Positions 1 through 8,562 of a stretch of DNA of 41,783 bases are shown here, one piece after another. The notes beneath the pieces are model-generated. The model was not told the origin of the DNA. It did no database searches and was given only the letters and a program-made list of their open reading frames with translations. The first letter of the stretch is position 1; each line of letters starts with the position of its first letter. The stretch is from DASUDX01 sp036275365 (GTDB taxonomy: Bacteria; Pseudomonadota; Gammaproteobacteria; Nevskiales; Nevskiaceae), in assembly GCA_036275365.1 (NCBI GenBank), contig DASUDX010000091.1:1-41783 (forward strand), in the 5' to 3' direction. Both the position numbers and the translations under genes were made by a program.

Positions 1-210
1 CGCCCTTTCACGGATGGCCGGTCAACCTCGGGGGTTCGAATCCCCGTGGGAACGCCATCGCCAGGGAGCCGGGGAGCCACAGGCAACGGCCCTTTCGCGG
101 ATGGCCGGTCAACCTCGGGGGGTTCGAATCTCCGTGCGAACGCCATCGCAAGAGAAGCAGAGGCAACGGCCCGCTCACGGATGGCCGGTTCTCAAGCGGG
201 TCATGGCGCC
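1..210 (+). repeat. Tandem repeats containing tRNA 3'-end-like sequence
   Basis: Three consecutive copies of a unit beginning CGGATGGCCGGT start at 11, 98 and 178, giving periods of 87 and 80 bases. Copies 1 and 2 continue into a T-arm-like segment (GGTTCGAATC) followed by an acceptor-like strand ending in G plus CCA (about 55-57 and 142-144). Copy 3 diverges after about 12 bases. A G discriminator with CCA would suit tRNA-Ser, -Asp or -Asn, but no matching 5' acceptor strand lies at tRNA distance upstream of copy 2, so it is not a complete tRNA. Copy 1 could be the genuine end of a tRNA whose body lies before the window. The layout resembles the repeats after E. coli tyrT, which also carry copies of a tRNA 3' end. 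Confidence 0.6.
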
Positions 211-293
211 AGCTGTCGCGGCATCCATCCGCTCTTTGGCAGCGCCATCGTCAGACCGGTCGCGCTATCGTCCGGCCTGTCGCCGAGACCGCC

Positions 294-1166
294 ATGCCCA
301 CGCCTGCCCTGCCGCCGCTGATCTGGTTGCGCGCCTTTGATGCCGCCGGCCGGCTGGGCAGCTTCGCGGCAGCGGCTCGCGATCTGCATGTGAGCCCGTC
401 GGCGATCAGCCATCAGATCAAGGCGCTCGAAGCGCATCTGGATCTGCGCCTGTTCGAGCGCAGCGCTGGCGGCCTGCGCCTGAGCCCCGCTGGCCAGCGC
501 TACTGGGAGCAGGTCTCGGCGGCATTCGAGCAGCTGCGCGCGGCAAGCCAGGAGCTGCGTCACCGCGCCGACGCCCAGCGCATCCGCATCAGCGCCAGCC
601 CGTTCTTCACCAGCGAATGGCTGCTGCCGCTGCTGCCGGCCTTCGAGGCCGCCTTCCCGGGCCAGATCCTGCATCTGTCCGCCACCGAGGCGCTGGAGGA
701 TCCGGCCGCTGGCGATACCGACTTCGCCGTGCGCTTCGGCCAGGGCTACTGGCCGGATGTGGAGTGCCTGCCGCTGGCCGATCTGCAGGCCTGCCCGGTG
801 GTGGCGGCCGGCCTGGACGCCGCCCGCCTGCCCCGGCTGGACTACGGCTTTCACGGCGGCACCGCCTGGAGCCACTGGCAGGGGCGCGGGCTGCCGCTGC
901 CCGGACGCGACGGCGAGGGGCCGGTGGTGAGTCACTTCGATGCCGCGATGCGCGCCACCGAGCGGGGGCTGGGCGTGAGCCTCGCGGTGCTGCCGCTGGT
1001 GCGTCCCTGGCTGCAGGCGGGGCGACTGGAGCGGGTGGCGGGGTATCCGGCGATTCCGATCGGCCAGCTGAGCCTGCTCGGGCGGCACTGGGTGCCCAGC
1101 CAGGCGCGCATGCGCGCGGTGCGTGACTGGCTGCAGCAGACCCTGCGCGAACGGCTGGCCCCATGA
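294..1166 (+). CDS. LysR-family transcriptional regulator
   Basis: A 290-residue protein of typical LysR length. An N-terminal winged helix-turn-helix (about residues 8-65) contains the family pattern FAAAARDLHVSPSAISHQI followed by LFER. The remainder matches the periplasmic-binding-protein-like effector domain. The HTH variant and C-terminal pattern (ATEALEDPAAGDTDFAVRFG) resemble the GcvA-type subgroup that controls amino acid or beta-lactamase genes, but the target cannot be inferred. The ATG at 294 places the HTH at the usual distance from the N terminus. The next gene is co-directional after 90 bases, so LysR and the hydrolase may share a transcript. No divergent partner is visible upstream, where only the tRNA-like repeats lie. 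Confidence 0.9.
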   Translation: MPTPALPPLIWLRAFDAAGRLGSFAAAARDLHVSPSAISHQIKALEAHLDLRLFERSAGGLRLSPAGQRYWEQVSAAFEQLRAASQELRHRADAQRIRISASPFFTSEWLLPLLPAFEAAFPGQILHLSATEALEDPAAGDTDFAVRFGQGYWPDVECLPLADLQACPVVAAGLDAARLPRLDYGFHGGTAWSHWQGRGLPLPGRDGEGPVVSHFDAAMRATERGLGVSLAVLPLVRPWLQAGRLERVAGYPAIPIGQLSLLGRHWVPSQARMRAVRDWLQQTLRERLAP

Positions 1167-1256
1167 AGCCGGCTCATGGGGGCATGAATACCCGGTGATG
1201 GCCGGGGGCGATGGGGCGACCTAGCGTAGCCGGCAGTCCCCTGCCCCGGCCCTGCC

Positions 1257-2150
1257 ATGCGCGCGCTCGCCCAGCTGATCGACACCGTTCCCACCCACTG
1301 GCGGCTGGCCGCCGTACAGCGCGGACCGGCGGCCCGCAGCCGTCCTGATCTGCGCTTCTTCGATGCCGGGCGGGCGCTGATCCGCTACCGCCAGGCCGGC
1401 CAGGGGCCCTCGCTGGTGCTCGGCGCCGATCCGCCGGTGCCGCTGGAGCTCTATGACGAGCTGATCGAGCGACTGGCCTCGCGCTTCCGCGTCACCGTGT
1501 TCGAGATCCCCGGCTTCGGCGGCTCGCTGCCGCGGGTGAGCTTCCGCTACTCGATGTCGGCCGCGCGCGATGTGATCGGCCAGTTCCTTGACGGACTCGG
1601 CGGCGGGCCGCACCACCTGGCGCTGCCCTGCGTGCTGGGCTATGTCTCGATCGCGCTGATTCACCAGCGCCCGCAGCGCATCGGCGATCTGATCCTGATC
1701 CAGACCCCGGACTGGGCCGGCGGGCAGCGCTGGGTGGAGGGTCGGGACCCGCGGCACCTGCTGCGCCGGCCGGTGCTGGGGCAGCTGGCCCTGGCCGCGG
1801 TGCGCCGGCAGCGGGTGGGCGACTGGTACCGGGCGGCGCTGGCCGATCCCGGGCAGGTCGAGCGCTATCGCCAGGCGACGCTCGATCACTTCGACCACGG
1901 CGCCTGCTTCTGCCTCGCCTCGGGTTTCCAGGATTTCCTCCACGACCACCAGGGCCTGGTGCAGCCGGTGCAGCGGCGCACCCTGGCGGTGTGGGGCGAG
2001 GCCGATCGCTCGCACCGCCAGACCGACCGCCAGTCGACCCTGGCCCTGGCCCCGAAAGCGGAGCTGGTGCGCTTTGCCGACGCCGGCCACTTCCCGGAAC
2101 TGGAGCAGCCGCAGCGCTTCGCCGATCTGGTCGAGCGCTTCCTCGCCTGA
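1257..2150 (+). CDS. Alpha/beta hydrolase-fold protein with a non-canonical nucleophile elbow
   Basis: A 297-residue cytoplasmic protein with the overall alpha/beta hydrolase pattern: an early strand (SLVLGADPPVPLELYDELI), the loop PGFGGS, a nucleophile-elbow region, a late acid-bearing segment (LAVWGEADRS) and a C-terminal histidine in DAGHFPELEQP (His278). The elbow reads LALPCVLGYVS where relatives have LVGHSLGG, so Cys125 occupies the Ser position and two of the small glycines are missing. The usual oxyanion HG motif near residue 57 is also replaced. It may be a cysteine-dependent hydrolase or a catalytically altered member. The substrate is unknown. The start at 1257 is the only plausible ATG after the preceding stop. 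Confidence 0.75.
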   Translation: MRALAQLIDTVPTHWRLAAVQRGPAARSRPDLRFFDAGRALIRYRQAGQGPSLVLGADPPVPLELYDELIERLASRFRVTVFEIPGFGGSLPRVSFRYSMSAARDVIGQFLDGLGGGPHHLALPCVLGYVSIALIHQRPQRIGDLILIQTPDWAGGQRWVEGRDPRHLLRRPVLGQLALAAVRRQRVGDWYRAALADPGQVERYRQATLDHFDHGACFCLASGFQDFLHDHQGLVQPVQRRTLAVWGEADRSHRQTDRQSTLALAPKAELVRFADAGHFPELEQPQRFADLVERFLA

Positions 2151-2254
2151 GGGGCCGCGCAAGCCCGGTCCAACTGCACCCGGCCCGCACCCGGCGGGAG
2201 GCGCCGGGCCCTGTGCTAGCCTTGCGCCCGCTCAATTTTCGACCGGTGCGTCTC

Positions 2255-4009
2255 ATGGCTTCCTACCAGGCTCCCCTGCGTGAAATCGGCTTCGTCCTCA
2301 ACGAGGTGCTGGATGTGGGCCAGCTCTCCCGGCAGGCGCCGGCGCTGGCCGATGCCACCCCGGATCTGATCACCGGTCTGGTGGAAGAAGCGGCCAAGCT
2401 GATCGAGCAGCAGATCGCCCCGCTCAATGCCTCCGGCGACGCCGAGGGCTGCCGGATCGACAAGTCCACCGGCGAGGTCACCGTGCCCAAGGGCTTTGCC
2501 GAGGCCTATCGCCTGTACTGGCAGGCCGGCTGGATGAGCCTGTCCACCGATCCTGCCTTCGGCGGCCAGGGCCTGCCCTACACCCTCTCCAAGGTGGTCG
2601 AGGAAATGCTGTGCTCGGCCAATGTGGCGTTCGCGCTCTACCCGGGCCTGACCACCGGCTGCTTCGAGGCGCTCTACGCCAACGCCTCGGAGGAGATCAA
2701 GGCCACCTATCTGCCCAAGCTCTCCAGCGGCGAGTGGACCGGCACCATGTGCATCACCGAACCGCACGCCGGTTCGGATGTGGGCGCGGCCAAGACCAAG
2801 GCCATTCCCAATGGCGATGGCAGCTACGCCATCGAGGGTCAGAAGATCTTCATCACCTCCGGCGAGCACCGGATGGCGGACAACATCGTCCACTTCGTGC
2901 TGGCCCGACTGCCCGATTCGCCGCCGGGGGTGAAGGGTCTCTCCACCTTCGTGGTGCCCAAGTATCTGGTGAAGCCCGACGGCTCGCTGGGTGAGCGCAA
3001 CCGCTTCCGCGCCGCCAACATCGAGCACAAGATGGGTATCAACGCCTCCTGCACCTGCGTGATGCAGTTCGACGGCGCCACCGGCTGGATGGTGGGTGCG
3101 CCGAACACCGGCATCCAGAACATGTTCGTGATGATGAACCTGGCCCGGATCATGGTCGGCTTCCAGGGCCTGGGTCAGTGCGAGCTGGCCACCCAGAACG
3201 CCATCCGCTACGCCAAGGACCGCAAGCAGGGCCGCGCCAACAACGGCAAGCCGGAGATCATCGAGCACCCGGATGTGCGCCGCATGCTGCTGCAGATGAA
3301 GGCGATGACCGAGGGGGGACGGGTGATGGCCTACGAGACGGCGCTCTATGTCGATCTCGCCCACCACCACCCGGATCCGGCGGTGCGCGAGGAGGCCCAG
3401 GACTGGGTCGATCTCAACACCCCGCTGGTCAAGAGCTGGTGCACGGATGCCGCGGTCGAGCTCGGCTCGCTGGCGATCCAGGTCTACGGCGGCCACGGCT
3501 TCATCAAGGAGCACGGCGTCGAGCAGATCCTGCGCGACAGCAAGATCCTCTGCCTCTACGAAGGCACCAACGGCATCCAGGCCATGGATCTGGTGCGCCG
3601 CAAGCTGACCATGCACGGCGGCCGCCTGCCGCAGCGCTTCTTCGCCAAGGTGCGCGCCGAGGCCGATGGCGCCGCGCCGCTGGGCTTCATCGTGCGCCCG
3701 CTGATGAAGGCGCTGGCCGAGCTGGAGGAGACCACGCAGTGGCTCCTCGAGTCCTACAAGACCAGCCCGGATGCCGCCGGCCTCGGCGCGGTGGACTACC
3801 AGCGCGCCTTCTGCCTGACCTATCTCGGCTACAACTGGCTGCGCATGGCCAAGGCGGCGATGAAGAGCGAGGACGAGCTGTTCCGCCGGTCCAAGCTCGC
3901 CACCGCCGAGTACTTCGCCAGCCGCATGCTGCCGGCGGTGGGCAGCCTCTGCGCCAATGTCCGCCAGTCGCCGGAGGCGCTGATGAGCCTGGAGAGCGCC
4001 GCCTTCTGA
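2255..4009 (+). CDS. Long-form acyl-CoA dehydrogenase (DmdC-like family)
   Basis: A 584-residue FAD flavoprotein that introduces an alpha,beta double bond into an acyl-CoA. It has the N-terminal helical, middle beta (CITEPHAGSDVGAAKTKA, about residues 166-183) and C-terminal helical domains of the family, plus the extra C-terminal domain of the roughly 590-residue subfamily that includes 3-methylmercaptopropionyl-CoA dehydrogenase (DmdC) and phenylsuccinyl-CoA dehydrogenase. The segment LYEGTNGIQAMDL carries the catalytic-base glutamate position. The ATG at 2255 starts MASYQAPLREIGF, the usual N terminus. The open frame extends further upstream but without homology. No strong ribosome-binding site precedes it. 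Exact substrate cannot be deduced; no dmdB or dmdD partner is adjacent, so a general fatty or branched acyl-CoA role is possible. Confidence 0.92.
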   Translation: MASYQAPLREIGFVLNEVLDVGQLSRQAPALADATPDLITGLVEEAAKLIEQQIAPLNASGDAEGCRIDKSTGEVTVPKGFAEAYRLYWQAGWMSLSTDPAFGGQGLPYTLSKVVEEMLCSANVAFALYPGLTTGCFEALYANASEEIKATYLPKLSSGEWTGTMCITEPHAGSDVGAAKTKAIPNGDGSYAIEGQKIFITSGEHRMADNIVHFVLARLPDSPPGVKGLSTFVVPKYLVKPDGSLGERNRFRAANIEHKMGINASCTCVMQFDGATGWMVGAPNTGIQNMFVMMNLARIMVGFQGLGQCELATQNAIRYAKDRKQGRANNGKPEIIEHPDVRRMLLQMKAMTEGGRVMAYETALYVDLAHHHPDPAVREEAQDWVDLNTPLVKSWCTDAAVELGSLAIQVYGGHGFIKEHGVEQILRDSKILCLYEGTNGIQAMDLVRRKLTMHGGRLPQRFFAKVRAEADGAAPLGFIVRPLMKALAELEETTQWLLESYKTSPDAAGLGAVDYQRAFCLTYLGYNWLRMAKAAMKSEDELFRRSKLATAEYFASRMLPAVGSLCANVRQSPEALMSLESAAF

Positions 4010-4134
4010 GGCGAGAAATCAGCAGCCGCGGTGCGCCATCGCGCCCGGGCTTGCCGCAGAATGCCGGGGAGGCGACGGGAGACATCGACAACCACCGGGC
4101 GGTGCGCCTCCGCCGCGGGACGAGGAGAGCGGGA

Positions 4135-4938
4135 ATGAGGTCTGCAACCGATCCGCGGGGAGCGGTCACGGTGAGACACGCCGGTATCACGCGCTGGCTG
4201 GCGCTGATGCTGGCCACCCTGGTGCTGGGTCTGGCCGGCTGTGCCAGCCCGGCCCCGAGCGAGGACGAGCTCCCGGCCTATGTGCCGCGGGTGAATCCGG
4301 GCCGGCTGCCCAATGGCGCGCGGGTTGGCATCATCAACCTCATGCAGAACGAGATCAGCCATGTGCGCGGCGGGCTGGTCGGCAGCGAGCGGCACACCGT
4401 CCGGGCCAATTCCGACCTCGCCGGCTTCACCACCCAGGAGCTGCGCAAGGCGATTCTCGGCAAGACCCCCTACCAGCCGGTGCCGCTGAACCCGACCAGC
4501 GCCCTGCTCAAGAACCGCGACGGCTGGTCGCAGCAGTGGACCGGCAGCCGCTTCCAGGGCGAGCTGCAGCGCGACTTCGAGTCGATCCTCCAGCAGAACC
4601 AGCTGCAGGCGATCATCGTCATCGCCCACGAGGAGGTCTCCAGCCGCGGCTTCGGCGGCCCCACCCTGCTCGGCTCGGGGCTGATCACGCTGGACCGCCT
4701 GGGCAGCCGCAAGGTCGGCGTGTTCAGCAGCCTGCGCTTCTTTCGCGTCTACGGCGGCCCGCTGCGGCTGATGCAGCCGGTGGCGGCGCCGGAGGAACGG
4801 GTGGTGGCTGACCTGCCCAATGTGCAGCTGCCGGATGATCTGGACGATCTGCACCCGCGCTACTTCACCCCGGTCTACGAACCGCTGCGCACCCTGATCA
4901 AGCAGAAGATCGGCGAGGCCGTCGATCTGATGCGCTGA
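4135..4938 (+). CDS. Predicted lipoprotein of unknown function
   Basis: A 267-residue protein with a basic N terminus, a hydrophobic signal (WLALMLATLVLGLAGC) and a lipobox cysteine near residue 36, followed by a Ser/Pro/Glu-rich linker. The mature part (GARVGIINLMQNEISHVRGG and later IIVIAHEEVSSRGFGG) has alternating strands and helices but no motif I recognise. The ATG at 4135 follows a purine-rich GAGGAGAGCGGGA. A GTG at 4171 (VRHAGITRW) would give a more ordinary signal length and is a real alternative. It stands between the acyl-CoA dehydrogenase (125 bases upstream) and glutathione peroxidase genes, both co-directional. It is probably anchored in the inner or outer membrane facing the periplasm. 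Confidence 0.75.
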   Translation: MRSATDPRGAVTVRHAGITRWLALMLATLVLGLAGCASPAPSEDELPAYVPRVNPGRLPNGARVGIINLMQNEISHVRGGLVGSERHTVRANSDLAGFTTQELRKAILGKTPYQPVPLNPTSALLKNRDGWSQQWTGSRFQGELQRDFESILQQNQLQAIIVIAHEEVSSRGFGGPTLLGSGLITLDRLGSRKVGVFSSLRFFRVYGGPLRLMQPVAAPEERVVADLPNVQLPDDLDDLHPRYFTPVYEPLRTLIKQKIGEAVDLMR

Positions 4939-4987
4939 CCGGCGCCGCGTCCGCGTCGCCGGCTTTCCCGACCACCGAGTTCCCGCC

Positions 4988-5476
4988 ATGACCACGCTCT
5001 ACGACTTCGAGGCCCGCGACATCAACGGCCAGAACCAGGCCCTGGCCGCCTACCGCGGCAAGGTGCTGCTGATCGTCAATGTCGCCAGCAAGTGCGGCTT
5101 CACCCCGCAGTACAAGGGCCTGGAGGCGCTCTACCGCCAGTTCAAGGACCAGGGTCTGGTGGTGCTGGGTTTTCCCTGCGACCAGTTCGGTCACCAGGAG
5201 CCCGGCGACGAGAACGAGATCAAGAACTTCTGCTCGCTGAACTACGAGGTGAGCTTCCCGATGTTCGCCAAGATCAAGGTCAATGGCGAGGATGCGCACC
5301 CGCTCTATCAGTTCCTCAAGGAGCAGAAGGGCGGCCTGCTGGGCATGGACTTCATCAAGTGGAACTTCACCAAGTTCCTGGTCGATCGCCAGGGTCAGGT
5401 GGTGAAGCGCTACGCGCCGACCGACACCCCCGAGAGCATCGGCAAGGACCTCGCCCCGCTGCTGGCGGCGCGCTGA
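4988..5476 (+). CDS. Glutathione peroxidase family (thioredoxin/glutathione-dependent peroxidase)
   Basis: A 162-residue thioredoxin-fold peroxidase that reduces H2O2 and organic hydroperoxides. All family landmarks are present: the peroxidatic cysteine in NVASKCGFTPQY (Cys37), the second cysteine and catalytic Gln in LGFPCDQFGHQEPG, and the Trp-Asn pair in IKWNFTKFLVDRQGQVV. It is a Cys, not Sec, enzyme. The extra cysteine in PCDQF is the resolving residue typical of bacterial and plant members that are reduced by thioredoxin, so glutathione is not necessarily the donor. Length and start match E. coli BtuE-type proteins. It is 49 bases after the lipoprotein gene and may be cotranscribed with it. 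Confidence 0.95.
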   Translation: MTTLYDFEARDINGQNQALAAYRGKVLLIVNVASKCGFTPQYKGLEALYRQFKDQGLVVLGFPCDQFGHQEPGDENEIKNFCSLNYEVSFPMFAKIKVNGEDAHPLYQFLKEQKGGLLGMDFIKWNFTKFLVDRQGQVVKRYAPTDTPESIGKDLAPLLAAR

Positions 5477-5609
5477 GGCGCCGTCCGTCGGCGTCGCGAT
5501 ACCACTGGCGCCGGCGAGGAGAAAATCTCTAGGCCGCGGCGATTGCTGCGGCCGCAGCGGGACCGCATCTTGAAGGCTCCCAGGATCCACTCGCCTGCTG
5601 GAGCCGGCC

Positions 5610-5993
5610 ATGGATATTCCCCTCGCTCTCAAGGAAACCGCGCTGCTGGATGTCTTCCGGGACTACCACGTTCCGGCCGGCGGCCGGCTGAGCTATGCCG
5701 ACCTGCGCCGTGACTGGTCCGGCACCGGCCTGCGCAGCAACGATCTCGATCTGACCCTGCACGAGATGGTGGGCGCTGGCGTGCTGCGACGGGTGCACGA
5801 TGACACCGGCGTGAGCTTCGAGCTGACCGGTATCGGCCGCGAGATGATCAGCGAGGTGCCGACCGCGCGCGGTCTGTTCGCCGCGGCACGCGATGCCTAT
5901 CTGCGTCACCGGCTGGCGGGCCGCCCGCGCGGCGGCATGCCGGCGCGGGGACGGCGGCAGTCCGACCGTCCCGTCGCGGGTGGCGCCTACTGA
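5610..5993 (+). CDS. Small uncharacterised protein, possibly winged-helix-like
   Basis: A 127-residue soluble protein starting MDIPLALKETALLDVFRDYH, with GGAGCC upstream of the ATG. Residues 8-90 look like a compact helix-helix-helix-strand arrangement (RLSYADLRRDW, LDLTLHEMVGAGVLRRV, GVSFELTGIGREMI) reminiscent of a winged helix-turn-helix, where the final strand pair carries the wing. The C-terminal 30 residues are Arg/Gly-rich and probably disordered. It ends convergently with tgt, the two reading frames overlapping by seven bases. I do not recognise the family. A DNA-binding role is inference from the predicted fold only. Confidence 0.65.
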   Translation: MDIPLALKETALLDVFRDYHVPAGGRLSYADLRRDWSGTGLRSNDLDLTLHEMVGAGVLRRVHDDTGVSFELTGIGREMISEVPTARGLFAAARDAYLRHRLAGRPRGGMPARGRRQSDRPVAGGAY

Positions 5994-7129
5994 GCCTGGC
6001 GCGAGCGCGCCGCGCGGCCCTCGGGGGAGGCCAGGAACTCGGCGGAGAACCGCGCGTAGTCATCGGCCTCGATGGCGGTGCGGATGCGCCGCATCACATC
6101 CTGGTAGTAGTGCAGGTTGTGCACCGTGTTCAGACGCGCACCGAGGATCTCGTTGCAGCGGTCGAGGTGGTGGAGATAGGCCCGCGAGTACTGCCGGCAG
6201 GTCTCGCAGCCGCAGTCCGGATCGAGCGGGCGCGGGTCCTCACGATGCGCTGCGTTGCGGATCTTGATCACGCCCTCGCGGGTGAACAGATGGCCGTTGC
6301 GGGCATTGCGGGTGGGCATCACGCAGTCGAACAGATCGATGCCGCGGCCCACCGCCTGGACGAGATCGCGCGGCGTGCCCACACCCATCAGATAGTGCGG
6401 CGCCGCCGGCGGCAGCAGCGGGCCGACCGCGTCGAGCACCTGCAGCCGCAGCGGCTCCGGCTCGCCCACCGACAGTCCGCCCACCGCATAGCCTTCGAAG
6501 CCGGTCTCCTGCAGCCGCTGCAGCGATTCCTGCCGCAGGGCCGGGTACATGCCGCCCTGGACGATGCCGAACAGGGCCTCGTTGCGGGCGTCCTCGGCAT
6601 TGCACTCGAGAAAGCGGCGACGGCTGCGCGTGGCCCAGCGGGCGGAGAGCTCCATCGAGCTGCGCGCCTCGCGCTCGCTGGCCGGATAGGGGGTGCACTC
6701 GTCGAACTGCATGACGATGTCCGAACCCAGCGCGTGCTGGACTTCGATCGAGCGCTCGGGCGGCAGGAAGATGCGGTCGCCGTTGATCGGCGAGGCGAAG
6801 GTCACGCCCTCCTCGCGGATCTTGCGCAGCCCCGACAGGCTCCACACCTGGAAGCCGCCGGAATCGGTGAGGACCGGCCCGCTCCAGTTCATGAAGCGCT
6901 GGATGCCGCCGAGCGCCCGCACCGTGGCCTCGCCCGGACGCAGCATCAGATGGAAGGTGTTGCCGAGCACGATCTGGGCGCCGGTTGCCGCCACCTCGGC
7001 CATGGTCATCGCCTTGACCGTGCCATAGGTGCCCACCGGCATGAAGCTGGGCGTCTCCACCGTGCCGCGGGCGAAATGCAGGCGGCCGCGGCGGGCGGCG
7101 GCGGAACGGGCCAGGAGTTCGAACTTCAT
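5987..7129 (-). CDS. tgt: Queuine tRNA-ribosyltransferase (tRNA-guanine transglycosylase)
   Basis: A 380-residue enzyme that replaces G34 of GUN-anticodon tRNAs with the queuosine precursor preQ1. It carries LTDSGGFQVWSLSGLRKI (catalytic Asp and substrate pocket), the second active-site Asp in IDLFDCVMPTRNARNGHLFT, GGLSVGEP, and the zinc site CGCETCRQYSRAYLHHL. The MKFELLARS start at 7129 matches E. coli Tgt (MKFEL). An in-frame ATG five codons upstream at 7144 is possible; neither has a clear Shine-Dalgarno. In most gammaproteobacteria tgt sits in a queA-tgt-yajC-secD cluster. Here it is isolated, convergent with a small unknown gene and divergent from a secreted-protein gene. Confidence 0.97.
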   Translation of the reverse strand: MKFELLARSAAARRGRLHFARGTVETPSFMPVGTYGTVKAMTMAEVAATGAQIVLGNTFHLMLRPGEATVRALGGIQRFMNWSGPVLTDSGGFQVWSLSGLRKIREEGVTFASPINGDRIFLPPERSIEVQHALGSDIVMQFDECTPYPASEREARSSMELSARWATRSRRRFLECNAEDARNEALFGIVQGGMYPALRQESLQRLQETGFEGYAVGGLSVGEPEPLRLQVLDAVGPLLPPAAPHYLMGVGTPRDLVQAVGRGIDLFDCVMPTRNARNGHLFTREGVIKIRNAAHREDPRPLDPDCGCETCRQYSRAYLHHLDRCNEILGARLNTVHNLHYYQDVMRRIRTAIEADDYARFSAEFLASPEGRAARSRQAQ

Positions 7130-7214
7130 GCGGGGTACCGCCATCGGCAGGGCGCGTGTTGTAGTGCCTGGGGGGCGCCGGCGCAAGCCGCCCCCGTCAC
7201 GCCTGCAGGCCCCT

Positions 7215-7225
7215 GTCTGACAGAC
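7215..7225. promoter_or_regulatory. Short dyad between tgt and the divergent secreted-protein gene
   Basis: GTCTGACAGAC is a perfect 5-base inverted repeat around a central A in the 125-base divergent spacer (7130-7254). It could be an operator for either gene. Its length is within what chance can give, and no convincing -35/-10 pair is visible beside it. Confidence 0.2.
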
Positions 7226-7254
7226 CGCCCGCGGACGCCGCGCCACGCTGGTGC

Positions 7255-8562
7255 ATGGCCCGCGCCCTGCCCCGCTCCCTGCCCCGCCTCCGGCTCGGCC
7301 TGCTGCTCGGCGTTCTGCTGCTGGGCAGCCTGCCGCTGCGTGCCGCGCCGCCGCCGCTGACGCTGGGCTGCGACTGGATGCTCGCCTATGACCCGGCGCT
7401 GCCGGATCTGGGCAATACCGCCTTCCCGGAAACCCAGGCGCGCTACTGGATTGCCGTGCTCGCCGAGACCGTGCGCGCGCCGGACCGGCTGTGGATCGAC
7501 GGGCGCTACCCGGATGCGCGCTACGCCGCCCTGCATGTGCACGATGGCCAGCTGTTCACTCTCGACGCCCTCAGCGACGACCAGTGGCGGCCGCGGCCGG
7601 GCAGCCGCTCGCCCTGGCGCGACCGCACCCGCCGCGACCCCACGGTGGCCCCGGGCGGTCGCTACCGCCTGCTGCTGGAGCTGGACCGCCTGCGGCCCAG
7701 CCATGGCGGTGGCGTCGACCGCGCCAACACCCTCTACCGACCACCACCGGCTGCGCTCGCCAGCCGCCTGCAGCGGCGCACGGTGCTGGCCTATCGCACC
7801 TATCTGCCGCGATCCGACAACAGCGGCGGCGTGGGACTGCCACGGCTGGTGCTGGAGACCGCGAGTGGCCGGCGGCCGCTGGCCGAGACTCCGGACGAGG
7901 CCGCCTGTGCGGCGATCGCCGCCAGCCTGGTCCAGGACGGCGCCGCCCTGCCCGTGAGCCTGCTGCCGCCGCTGCTGCCGGAAGCCGAGCCGCGCTTCCG
8001 CGCCTACGACGGTGCCCTGGGCAGCGCGCTCAGCCTGGGGGTGGGGTTCAATCCGCACAACGGCTTTGACTACGCCAAGACCCGCCTGGAGGACGGCGAG
8101 CTGCTGCTGGTGCGCGGCCGCCGACCGAGCCATAGCGACCAGGCCGGCGTGCGCCTCCCCCTGCTGCGCTACTTCTCGCTGTGCCAGTACGGCGCGGCCT
8201 CGCAGCGGGCGGTGGCCTGCCTGCCGGACCGCCAGCTGCCCGCCGATGCGCAGGGCGAGTACACGGTGGCGATCAGCAGCGATCGGCAGCGCCCGGCCCT
8301 GCTCGCCCCCTGGCCGGAGATCGGCTGGCTGCCTCGCGGACCGGAGCGGCTCGGGGTGGTGAGCCTGCGCGAGCTGCTGGCGCGCGAGGACTTCCGCGCC
8401 GCCATCGTGCATCACGATGGCCAGGACCCGGGCCGGGACGGCTACCGGCCGCGCGCCCGCTACTGCCGCGCCAGCACCGTGCAGGCCGCCGCCGGGCTCG
8501 GCGCCGCCGAGCTGTTCGAGCGCTGCGCGCTGGAGCCGCCGCTGCGCGGACGGCATCGGTGA
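7255..8562 (+). CDS. Secreted protein of unknown function
   Basis: A 435-residue protein with a signal peptide (SLPRLRLGLLLGVLLLGSLPLRAAPP, cleavage near residue 33) and no internal membrane segment. The mature part begins PPPLTLGCDWMLAYDPALPDLGNTAFPETQARYW. The order of elements (an early LYVHDGQLFTLD-like strand region, YRLLLELDRLRPSHGG, RTYLPRSDNSGGVGLPRLVLET, FNPHNGFDYAKTRL, RDGYRPRARYCRAS) suggests an all-beta periplasmic domain. Six cysteines in the mature chain could pair. I do not recognise the family. Its stop overlaps the GTG start of the downstream esterase lipoprotein (GTGA), so the two are translationally coupled and probably act on a common extracytoplasmic substrate. Confidence 0.8.
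   Translation: MARALPRSLPRLRLGLLLGVLLLGSLPLRAAPPPLTLGCDWMLAYDPALPDLGNTAFPETQARYWIAVLAETVRAPDRLWIDGRYPDARYAALHVHDGQLFTLDALSDDQWRPRPGSRSPWRDRTRRDPTVAPGGRYRLLLELDRLRPSHGGGVDRANTLYRPPPAALASRLQRRTVLAYRTYLPRSDNSGGVGLPRLVLETASGRRPLAETPDEAACAAIAASLVQDGAALPVSLLPPLLPEAEPRFRAYDGALGSALSLGVGFNPHNGFDYAKTRLEDGELLLVRGRRPSHSDQAGVRLPLLRYFSLCQYGAASQRAVACLPDRQLPADAQGEYTVAISSDRQRPALLAPWPEIGWLPRGPERLGVVSLRELLAREDFRAAIVHHDGQDPGRDGYRPRARYCRASTVQAAAGLGAAELFERCALEPPLRGRHR

Noticed and set aside
88..144. Complete tRNA gene in the second repeat copy
   Set aside because: The T-arm and CCA-like end are present, but there is no D-arm, anticodon arm or complementary 5' acceptor strand at the right distance.
5477..5609. Terminator after the glutathione peroxidase gene
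   Set aside because: A GCCGCGGC/GCTGCGGC hairpin with one mismatch is present near 5530-5555, but it has no U tract and is common in such GC-rich DNA.
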